Shown here: one piece after another, positions 1-5,531 of the stretch
Numbering within the stretch: the first letter of the stretch is position 1
Layout: each line of letters starts with the position of its first letter
Source of the DNA: CG1-02-33-12 sp964403775
GTDB lineage: Archaea > Nanobdellota > Nanobdellia > Woesearchaeales > CG1-02-33-12
NCBI GenBank assembly: GCA_964403775.1
Contig: CAYOHL010000024.1
Span: forward strand, 1-12,983
Direction of reading: 5' to 3'
Length of the DNA: 12,983 nucleotides
The notes under the pieces: generated by a model
What the model was told of the DNA's origin: nothing
Databases searched by the model: none
Seen by the model: the letters and a program-made list of their open reading frames with translations, nothing else
Position numbers and translations under genes: made by a program

Positions 1-52
1 GTTTTTGAATAAAGCGATAGTTTTATTAATATAAAGTTTTATAATAGTAAGT

Positions 53-733
53 ATGGATGTTTTTGAATGTATAAGCACAAGGAGAAGCATAAGAAAATAT
101 CTGGATGTTCCGGTTGAATGGGACAAAGTAGGCACTATTTTGGAGGCTGGAAGGCTTGCCCCTAGCTCTGGAAACATACAGGACTGGAATTTTATTGTTG
201 TGCAGGATGAGGAAAAAAGAAAGGCAATTGCAAATGCCTCTTTAAAACAGCACTGGATGTCAAAAGCACCTGTCCACATAATTGTTTGTGCAGACCTGAA
301 AAAAAGCGAAAGGTTTTACGGAATAAGGGGGAACAGGCTTTACTCTATACAGGATTGTGCAGCTGCTATCGAGAATATGCTCTTAACGGCCCATTCCCTT
401 GGTCTTGGAGCATGCTGGGTTGGTGCATTTGATGAGAATGTTGTCTCAAGGGTTCTTAATATTCCAGACCATGCAAGGCCGCAGGCAATAATAATAATCG
501 GGTATTCTGATGAAAAACCAAAAGAGCCAGTAAGATACCCTTTGACAACTGTTGTTTTTCTTGAAAAATACGGCAACAGGATAAAGGATATGGCTGCTGT
601 TATGCATGATTACAGCGTTGTAATGGAGAGAAGCCTTAAGAAAGGCAAGGCAGCATTTGAAAAAACAGGCAGTTCACTAACTGAAAAAGGAAAGGGGCTT
701 GCAAAAAGGATTAAGGAGAAATTCGGAAAATAA
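53..733 (+). CDS. Nitroreductase-family flavoprotein with basic C-terminal tail
   Basis: Probable FMN-dependent NAD(P)H oxidoreductase; substrate unknown. The start reads MDVFECISTRRSIRKY, the typical nitroreductase N-terminus whose Arg residues contact the FMN phosphate. APSSGN follows at residues 36-41, LGLGACWVGAF at 116-126 and IIIIGYSDEKP at 146-156, all in the order expected for the fold. The core ends near residue 180. Residues about 191-226 form a Lys-rich, Ser/Thr-containing tail not needed for the fold, possibly an amphipathic helix for membrane or nucleic acid contact (inference). The ATG at 53 is preferred because the family motif begins at residue 1; an AT-rich TATA-like stretch lies near 24-31. 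It is followed 50 bp later by a helicase gene with its own promoter. The fold assignment is firm, the substrate is not. Confidence 0.9.
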   Translation: MDVFECISTRRSIRKYLDVPVEWDKVGTILEAGRLAPSSGNIQDWNFIVVQDEEKRKAIANASLKQHWMSKAPVHIIVCADLKKSERFYGIRGNRLYSIQDCAAAIENMLLTAHSLGLGACWVGAFDENVVSRVLNIPDHARPQAIIIIGYSDEKPKEPVRYPLTTVVFLEKYGNRIKDMAAVMHDYSVVMERSLKKGKAAFEKTGSSLTEKGKGLAKRIKEKFGK

Positions 734-753
734 TCCATTTCTTTGGATAAAGA

Positions 754-762
754 TTTATATAA
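754..762 (+). promoter_or_regulatory. TATA box of the helicase gene
   Basis: TTTATATAA preceded by AAAG (BRE-like), centred about 26 bp upstream of the ATG at 784. That spacing predicts a leaderless transcript. Confidence 0.65.
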
Positions 763-780
763 CAGGCATTTTCCTGTTTT
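761..780 (+). terminator. Hairpin with T-run after the nitroreductase gene
   Basis: AACAGG (761-766) and CCTGTT (773-778) form a perfect 6-bp inverted repeat with a 6-nt loop, followed by Ts. It may terminate the upstream gene. It also lies between the helicase TATA box and start codon, so it could equally be an operator. The stem is short, so confidence is modest. Confidence 0.35.
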
Positions 781-783
781 TCT

Positions 784-2655
784 ATGACAACAAAAGATGA
801 GCTAAATAATCTGTTGTTTCCCCATCCTAAAATCAGGGAAATACAGGAAGATATGGTTTTGGATGTTGATGATGCCATTAAAAACAAAAAAAGCCTGATT
901 ATGCATGCTCCAACAGGAATTGGGAAAACTGCCGGAGTGCTGGCCCCTGCACTTGCCTATGCAACAAAAAACAAACTGACTGTCTTTTTTCTGACAAACA
1001 GGCATACCCAGCATATTATTGCAATTAACACTTTAAAAAAAATAAAAGAAAAATACAGCCTTGATATAAAGGCTGCTGATATAATAGGCAAGAAATGGAT
1101 GTGCCCTGTCCCTGGTGTTGAAAAACTTTACTCAAATGAGTTTGCAGACTACTGCAGGGCTGTAAGAGAAGACAATAAATGCAGGTTTTATGCAAGCACA
1201 AGGGAAAAATCAAAATTAACTGTCAAGGCAAAGGCAGTTTTATCAGAATTAAGAAAACTATCGCCATGCCATACAGAAACTGTTAAGGGTCTATGCTCAA
1301 AATACAGGCTCTGCCCTTATGAAATCTCAGCCTTACTGGCGAGAGACGCAGATGTTATTATCGCTGATTATTACTATATTTTCAGCCCCGCCATAAGGGA
1401 TAGTTTTTTCAAGAGGATACAAAAGGAAATTGACAAAACAATCATCATAGTTGATGAGGGCCATAATCTTGCTTCCCGGGTTAGGAATTTGATGACAGAA
1501 AGAATTTCAAGCCTTATGGCAAAACGGGCTATTAATGAGGCAAAAAGGTTTAGGTATTATGAAGCAAAAGAAAATTTAGTTGAAATTAAAAATATTTTGG
1601 ATAATCTTTCTAAAGAGCTAAAACAGGATGATGAGGCTGTTATAAAGAAGCAGGAGTTTGCAAACAAGATAAGCCAGATTGCTGATTATGATGAGTTGGT
1701 ATCAGACCTTGAGTTTATAGGGGATGCTGTCAGGGAAACAAAAAAGCAGAGCAGCATTGGCTCAATTGCAAGGTTTCTCAGCGCATGGCAGGGCCCTGAT
1801 CAGGGCTTTGTAAGGATAATTGAGAAAAGGCCAAAGTCAATAATTCTGTCATATAGGTGCCTTGACCCATCTTTAGTGACCAGAGAAATACTTGAAAACT
1901 CGCACTCAACAATAATAATGTCAGGAACATTAACCCCTACTTTTATGTACAAAGACCTTTTGGGCTTTCCTGAAAATACAATCGAGAAATCATACAAAAG
2001 CCCTTTTCCAGTCAAGAACAGGCTTAACATAATAATCCCTGAAACAAGCACAAAATACTCCCTGAGAAATGAGAAGCAGTTCAGGATGATTGCAAAAATA
2101 TGCGCTGATATTGTAAATGAGGTTCCTGGAAATAGCGCATTGTTTTTTCCAAGCTATGCTATCAGGGATTCTGTTAATCATTTTTTCACTAAGCTATGCA
2201 GGAAAACAACTTTTCTTGAAACACCTAACCTAAAGAAAGAAGAGAAAAAAGAGCTTTTGGATAAATTTGAGTCTTATAAGGATTCAGGTGCTGTACTCTT
2301 GTGTGTTGCATCCGGCTCTTTTGGAGAGGGAATTGACTTGCCAGGCATATTGAAATCTGTTGTTGTTATTGGAATACCGCTGCAAAAGCCAGACCTTGAG
2401 GCAAAGGCTTTGATAGATTATTATGACATGAAGTTTGGAAAGGGCTTTGATTATGGCTACAGGTTTCCAGGCTTTAATAAATCATTGCAAAGCGCTGGCC
2501 GCTGTATAAGGTCATCAACTGACAGGGGAGTAATAGTTTTCCTGGATCAAAGGTATTGCTGGCCAACATATCTTAAATGCTTTCCCATTGACCTTAACAT
2601 TAAAATTACTAAAGACTATCTCAAGGAGATTAAAGACTTTTTTTCTAAAGACTAG
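784..2655 (+). CDS. XPD/DinG-like superfamily 2 Fe-S DNA helicase
   Basis: ATP-dependent 5'-3' DNA helicase of the XPD/Rad3/DinG group, probably for DNA repair. Motif I (Walker A) is APTGIGKT at residues 42-49. Motif II is DEGH at 224-227, a variant of the family DEAH box. Motif VI is Q569-S-A-G-R-C-I-R576, carrying the arginine finger. SGTLTP precedes the second motor domain. Between motifs I and II lies a Cys-rich insertion with C107, C124, C133, C162, C171 and C177. By order and the CPYE context, C107, C124, C133 and C177 best match the four ligands of the XPD 4Fe-4S cluster. ADYYYIFSP (194-202) is the usual segment after that domain. At 623 aa it is close to archaeal XPD length. The ATG at 784 has a TATA box 26 bp upstream. 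I cannot tell orthologous XPD from a DinG-like paralogue by eye. Confidence 0.93.
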   Translation: MTTKDELNNLLFPHPKIREIQEDMVLDVDDAIKNKKSLIMHAPTGIGKTAGVLAPALAYATKNKLTVFFLTNRHTQHIIAINTLKKIKEKYSLDIKAADIIGKKWMCPVPGVEKLYSNEFADYCRAVREDNKCRFYASTREKSKLTVKAKAVLSELRKLSPCHTETVKGLCSKYRLCPYEISALLARDADVIIADYYYIFSPAIRDSFFKRIQKEIDKTIIIVDEGHNLASRVRNLMTERISSLMAKRAINEAKRFRYYEAKENLVEIKNILDNLSKELKQDDEAVIKKQEFANKISQIADYDELVSDLEFIGDAVRETKKQSSIGSIARFLSAWQGPDQGFVRIIEKRPKSIILSYRCLDPSLVTREILENSHSTIIMSGTLTPTFMYKDLLGFPENTIEKSYKSPFPVKNRLNIIIPETSTKYSLRNEKQFRMIAKICADIVNEVPGNSALFFPSYAIRDSVNHFFTKLCRKTTFLETPNLKKEEKKELLDKFESYKDSGAVLLCVASGSFGEGIDLPGILKSVVVIGIPLQKPDLEAKALIDYYDMKFGKGFDYGYRFPGFNKSLQSAGRCIRSSTDRGVIVFLDQRYCWPTYLKCFPIDLNIKITKDYLKEIKDFFSKD

Positions 2656-2703
2656 CTATTCTAAATCTTATAAAAGACTATTCCAGTATACAAAATAGTA
2701 ACA

Positions 2704-2718
2704 TTTATATACTAGTAT
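2704..2718 (+). promoter_or_regulatory. TATA box and adjoining palindrome upstream of the wHTH-like gene
   Basis: TTTATATA (2704-2711) lies about 28 bp before the ATG at 2736, indicating a leaderless mRNA. The 10-bp palindrome ATACTAGTAT (2709-2718) overlaps its downstream edge, a position from which a bound regulator could block TBP/TFB or RNA polymerase. Operator function is inference. Confidence 0.5.
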
Positions 2719-2735
2719 GACTTATTATATTAAAA

Positions 2736-3155
2736 ATGGTTATTTTGTTTGATTTATTTAACATTCCAGACGATATATTTGATATAATATTTGCCACCAA
2801 GCAGCAGAAAATAGTTGCAAAGCTGTTAGTAAATCACATAAAGGAAAATGGAGGTGAGATAGGCAAGAGTGAGATGTCTTTGTTTGCCACAAGGCTTCAT
2901 GAGGGCAATTTAGTTGCAGAGATTGACGAGCCATCATACAAGGGCAAGAAAGTAAAGCTCTCATACAACAAAAGGCAGTTTTACGATAGGATACTAACCC
3001 CGATGAAAAGCATGGGCATTATCAACTTCAACCTTTACAAGAAAACATACAAGCTATCAGACAATTTCAACAATGAGATGATGAAAATAGGCATGATGTG
3101 GCTTGATGAGCTAAAAAAGCCGGCAAAAAAATCAAAGAAAATCACATTTATATAA
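2736..3155 (+). CDS. Small basic protein of unknown function, winged-helix-like
   Basis: I do not recognise a named family. The 139-aa protein has no signal peptide or membrane segment. A helical segment (about residues 22-37), a helix with the motif KSEMSLFATRL (about 44-54), and a predicted helix NKRQFYDRILTPMKSMGII (about 78-96) followed by a strand-like NLYKKTYKLS suggest a winged helix with recognition helix and wing. The last 15 residues are Lys-rich. DNA binding is therefore plausible but unproven. It sits alone: its own TATA box upstream, and a strong hairpin beginning within its stop codon. The palindrome at its promoter would suit autoregulation. Confidence 0.75.
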   Translation: MVILFDLFNIPDDIFDIIFATKQQKIVAKLLVNHIKENGGEIGKSEMSLFATRLHEGNLVAEIDEPSYKGKKVKLSYNKRQFYDRILTPMKSMGIINFNLYKKTYKLSDNFNNEMMKIGMMWLDELKKPAKKSKKITFI

Positions 3156-3213
3156 GGCTCCCTGCCTAATTCTTACTACCCCCAAACCCGAGAATAGGGA
3201 GCCTTTATTTTTT
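3154..3213 (+). terminator. Long bulged hairpin followed by T-run
   Basis: AAGGCTCCCT (3154-3163) pairs perfectly with AGGGAGCCTT (3196-3205). Inside, ATTCT (3169-3173) pairs with AGAAT (3191-3195). This gives a 15-bp stem with a 5-nt one-sided bulge (3164-3168) and a 17-nt C-rich loop. A T-rich tract (TTTATTTTTTT) follows at once. The stem starts at the last two bases of the preceding TAA stop. It looks like an intrinsic-terminator-like element; a stable 3'-UTR structure or small RNA is an alternative. Confidence 0.65.
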
Positions 3214-3223
3214 TAGAAAGTTT

Positions 3224-3232
3224 TTTATTAAA
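3224..3232 (+). promoter_or_regulatory. TATA box of the HD-domain gene
   Basis: TTTATTAAA preceded by AGAAAG, centred about 24 bp before the ATG at 3252. This supports that ATG over the in-frame TTG at 3240. Confidence 0.5.
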
Positions 3233-3251
3233 GCATTGTTTGTATTCTTTC

Positions 3252-3803
3252 ATGAGGGATATAACTGAAAAAGAGGCAGTTAAGCTGTTGAGGAAATACT
3301 CCAACAATAAGGAAAGCTTTAATGCAGTGTTAAATCACTCAAGAGCTGTCCAGAAGCTTGCCTTGGAAATAGCAGGTGATATTAAAGAAAATCATGATGT
3401 TGATATTGGTATTGTTGGAATAGGCTCATTATTGCATGACATTGGAAGATTTAAATGCTATAAGAAAAGTTCAATAAGGCACGGCCTTGCTGGCGGAAAA
3501 ATACTAAATAAAGAGGGCCTTGCAAAATATGCAAAAATTGCTGAAACGCATATTGGCGTCGGGATAACAAAACAGGATATAAAAAAATATAAACTTAATC
3601 TGCCTTTAAGGGATTTTACACCTAAAACAACAGAACAAAAAATAATAGCTTATGCAGACAACCTTATTTTTGGCAGTAAAAGAGTTAAAATAAATAAAGC
3701 CATTGAAAGGTTCAGAAAGGAATTAGGAAAGAAACATAGAGAAAGGGTTATAAAGCTGCATAATGAAATAGAAAAATTAAGAGCAAGAAACAATTTTTTA
3801 TGA
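3252..3803 (+). CDS. HD-domain metal-dependent phosphohydrolase family protein
   Basis: Small stand-alone HD protein of the archaeal type often annotated as an uncharacterised HDIG-domain protein; probably a phosphohydrolase acting on a nucleotide or phosphodiester, substrate unknown. Counting from the ATG at 3252 (183 aa), the metal ligands are visible: H29 (NHSRAVQ), the H62-D63 doublet (LLHDIGR), H77 (RHGLAGG), H100 (ETHIGVG) and D136 (AYADNL). That is the complete H...HD...D signature plus the extra His residues. The C-terminal third is basic and helical. An in-frame TTG at 3240 would add four residues; the ATG is preferred from TATA spacing. The TGA stop ends only 2 nt before the tRNA-Val gene, so the two may be co-transcribed. 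Confidence 0.9.
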   Translation: MRDITEKEAVKLLRKYSNNKESFNAVLNHSRAVQKLALEIAGDIKENHDVDIGIVGIGSLLHDIGRFKCYKKSSIRHGLAGGKILNKEGLAKYAKIAETHIGVGITKQDIKKYKLNLPLRDFTPKTTEQKIIAYADNLIFGSKRVKINKAIERFRKELGKKHRERVIKLHNEIEKLRARNNFL

Positions 3804-3805
3804 TT

Positions 3806-3971
3806 GGGCCCATGGTCTAGCGGCTATGACACCACCTTCACAGGGTGGGAGTCCCCGGTTCAAAACAGCTGCTTGCTCGGCTGGCATGCAAAGAGCGACA
3901 TTCAATTGCTCTGCAATTGAAGTCCCTCACGCTCGCTGCGCTCGCCAGTTGTGAAAGTCCGGGTGGGCCCA
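3806..3971 (+). tRNA. tRNA-Val(CAC) with a 93-nt intron in the T-loop
   Basis: Acceptor stem GGGCCCA (3806-3812) pairs with TGGGCCC (3964-3970); discriminator is A3971 and CCA is not encoded. The D-arm is 3815-3830 with GG at 3822-3823. The anticodon stem CCACC (3832-3836) pairs with GGTGG (3844-3848); the loop TTCACAG (3837-3843) carries anticodon CAC (3839-3841), which reads Val GUG. The T-stem CCCGG (3854-3858) pairs with CCGGG (3959-3963). The T-loop is interrupted: TTCAAA (3859-3864) is joined to T3958 only after removal of 3865-3957, giving TTCAAAT. The mature product is 73 nt before CCA addition. The intron is at position 59/60, not the usual 37/38. The gene begins 2 nt after the HD-domain CDS. 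Confidence 0.93.
3865..3957 (+). other. tRNA-Val intron with canonical bulge-helix-bulge splice motif
   Basis: The junctions fold into a perfect hBHBh' motif. The exon helix is the T-stem. The 4-bp central helix is TTCA (3859-3862) with TGAA (3952-3955). The 3-nt bulges are AAA (3863-3865) and AGT (3956-3958). The intron helix is CAGCTG (3866-3871) with CAGTTG (3946-3951). Cutting after the second base of each bulge gives the exact T-loop. The intron also holds a 9-bp hairpin, TTCAATTGC (3901-3909) with GCAATTGAA (3913-3921), and a GC-rich stretch near 3926-3945 in which GCTCG recurs. It is visibly richer in G+C than its surroundings. It is too short to encode a homing endonuclease. Confidence 0.9.
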
Positions 3972-4907
3972 CTAAAAATAAGTTGGGGGGTAAAAATTTT
4001 TGAAGATAATAAAGAAATAAAAAAGGCTCTAGCTAGCTATTGCTCTATCTTAGAGGGTAAATCTAAACCAAGGTTCAAGCTCTTAAATCAGTCTAGGTTA
4101 AATGAGAAAATAAAAAATGCTTATGATATATTGGAAAGCTGTGAACTTTGCGAGCATAAATGCAGGGTAAATAGGCTTGATAACAAGTTAGGATTATGCC
4201 AGCTAACTGATAAGATCTGGATAAGCTCATATTTTACACATTTTGGGGAAGAGCCAATGATTTCTCCAAGCTTTACTGTATTTTTTATGTCATGCAATTT
4301 TTCCTGCCAATACTGCCAGAACTGGACAATAAGCCAGAGAATAGAAAAAGGAGAATTTATTGGGGAAAGGGAACTGGCAGAAATAATTGATAAGCATTCA
4401 GATTGCAGAAATGTTAATTTTGTTGGTGGCTCTCCAACACCGCAGCTTGCGTTTATTCTAAAAACACTAAGCTATCTTAAATCAGATATTCCTGTAGTCT
4501 GGAACTCAAACTTCTTTATGTCAGAGAAATCAATGGGTTTATTGAAAAATACAGTGGATGTTTATTTAACTGATTTCAAATATGGCAATGACAAATGTGC
4601 AAAAAGACTAAGCAAAATAGATAATTATTTGGATATTGTTAAGAGAAACCACCTGCTTGCTTTTAAAGACTCTGAGTTAATTATTAGGCATCTGGTTTTG
4701 CCAAATCATTTTAGTTGCTGCACAAAACCAATACTGGATTTTATTGCTGAGAACTTCAGGGATATGGTTTTAGTTAATCTAATGGACCAGTACAGGCCAG
4801 AGTATATGGCCAGAGAATACCCTGACATAAACAGGGCTTTAACAAGAGAGGAATTTAATAAAGCAGTGGAATACGCTAAAAAACTAGGATTAAATTTTAT
4901 CACCTAA
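3951..4907 (+). CDS. PflX-like radical SAM protein (start uncertain, overlaps tRNA-Val)
   Basis: Radical SAM enzyme of the group annotated as putative pyruvate-formate-lyase activating enzyme, PflX type; true substrate unknown. The SAM/4Fe-4S motif is C115-N-F-S-C119-Q-Y-C122 (CX3CX2C). It is preceded by a second Cys cluster, C64-x2-C67-x3-C71 and C83, as in this family. VGGSPTP near residue 158 is the glycine-rich SAM-binding element, and NLMDQYRPEY lies near the end. No ATG exists before the family region. The frame's only starts are GTG 3951 (inside the tRNA intron), GTG 3963 (in the tRNA T-stem/acceptor), and TTG 4131, which would remove residues 1-60 and start just before the Cys cluster. 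Numbering here uses GTG 3951. Either the gene truly overlaps the tRNA, or its 5' end was altered when the tRNA was placed there. Confidence 0.85.
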   Translation: MKVRVGPLKISWGVKIFEDNKEIKKALASYCSILEGKSKPRFKLLNQSRLNEKIKNAYDILESCELCEHKCRVNRLDNKLGLCQLTDKIWISSYFTHFGEEPMISPSFTVFFMSCNFSCQYCQNWTISQRIEKGEFIGERELAEIIDKHSDCRNVNFVGGSPTPQLAFILKTLSYLKSDIPVVWNSNFFMSEKSMGLLKNTVDVYLTDFKYGNDKCAKRLSKIDNYLDIVKRNHLLAFKDSELIIRHLVLPNHFSCCTKPILDFIAENFRDMVLVNLMDQYRPEYMAREYPDINRALTREEFNKAVEYAKKLGLNFIT

Positions 4908-4926
4908 AGCAGAGAAAAAGAAAACA

Positions 4927-4933
4927 TTTATAA
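4927..4933 (+). promoter_or_regulatory. TATA box of the zinc-ribbon small gene
   Basis: TTTATAA, 21 bp before ATG 4951 and 36 bp before ATG 4966. A second AT-rich element, AATATATATT (4941-4950), abuts the first ATG. The spacing does not decide the start. Confidence 0.4.
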
Positions 4934-4950
4934 GCTTAAAAATATATATT

Positions 4951-5097
4951 ATGATAGGGGGGTTTATGTACGATAGGTGCGAGTCCTGCGGAAAGCTTAT
5001 TGTTTCTGCAAAAGACTGTAAGCTGCAGCTTGGCAATGATGGTGCTGTTCATACATACTGCCTTGAATGCAGCTCAAAACACATTGGAAAGCCGTAG
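4951..5097 (+). CDS. 48-aa zinc-ribbon protein
   Basis: Short ORF in the gap between the radical SAM and MTH938-like genes. It reads MIGGFMYDRCESCGK and ends in KHIGKP. Two CxxC knuckles, C10-x2-C13 and C37-x2-C40, separated by 23 residues, make a treble-clef or zinc-ribbon fold very likely. The spacing and conserved-looking G14-K15 resemble small archaeal Zn-ribbon proteins, but I do not recognise a named family. An alternative start at ATG 4966 (43 aa, MYDRCESCGK) is preceded by a run of six Gs (4957-4962) that could be a weak Shine-Dalgarno-like signal. Function unknown; nucleic acid or protein binding is typical of such folds. Confidence 0.7.
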   Translation: MIGGFMYDRCESCGKLIVSAKDCKLQLGNDGAVHTYCLECSSKHIGKP

Positions 5098-5141
5098 TTT
5101 AGCGCTTGCTGGAATCTAATTAAATTATCTAGCTGATTAAT

Positions 5142-5480
5142 ATGATAGACTCTTACTCTTTTGGTTCTTACATTATAGATGGAAAAGAGCATAAATGGGA
5201 TATAAAGCTAATAAATAACAAGGTTTTCAGATGGGTTGGCAGAGAAGGCCACAGCATAACTATTGATGACATAAAAGACCTTGTAGCTGAAAACCCAGAA
5301 ATCATTATTATTGGAACAGGAGCATCTGGCCTTGTTAATGTTAGTGATAAAATAAAGGAATTTGTAAAAACAAGAGGAATAAAACTAATCATAGAAAAAA
5401 CAGGAATCGCATGTAATAAATATAATAACGCCCTGAAAAGCAATAAAAAGGTCTGCGCAATTATGCACGGCACATGCTAG
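5142..5480 (+). CDS. MTH938-like domain protein
   Basis: The 112-aa protein matches the MTH938/AAMDC-like family (COG1504 type) along its length. FGSYIIDGKEHKWDI near the start is the family's opening strand pair. PEIIIIGTGASG (about residues 52-63) is the central strand and glycine loop. The terminal KVCAIMHGTC corresponds to the family ending in which a hydrophobic strand leads to a near-terminal Cys. The family has a Rossmann-like alpha/beta fold without a known enzymatic activity. The ATG at 5142 fits the domain start; an AT-rich stretch near 5118-5126 is a weak TATA candidate. No operon partner is evident. Confidence 0.87.
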   Translation: MIDSYSFGSYIIDGKEHKWDIKLINNKVFRWVGREGHSITIDDIKDLVAENPEIIIIGTGASGLVNVSDKIKEFVKTRGIKLIIEKTGIACNKYNNALKSNKKVCAIMHGTC

Positions 5481-5501
5481 TTCTGCTTTAATATAAAAAA
5501 G

Positions 5502-5509
5502 TTTAAATA
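5502..5509 (+). promoter_or_regulatory. TATA box of alaS
   Basis: TTTAAATA preceded by AAAAAAG (BRE-like), centred 26 bp upstream of the ATG at 5532. This predicts a leaderless mRNA. Confidence 0.6.
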
Positions 5510-5531
5510 ATATCCCTAAAAACATCTTAAT

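Noticed and set aside
3240..3251. TTG start for the HD-domain protein
   Set aside because: It adds only MYSF, and the TATA box spacing (about 12 bp to the TTG) is too short; the ATG at 3252 fits.
3806..3971. tRNA-Val as a pseudogene broken by an insertion
   Set aside because: All stems pair without mismatch in the acceptor, anticodon and T arms, and the insert ends fit an exact BHB, so splicing explains it better.
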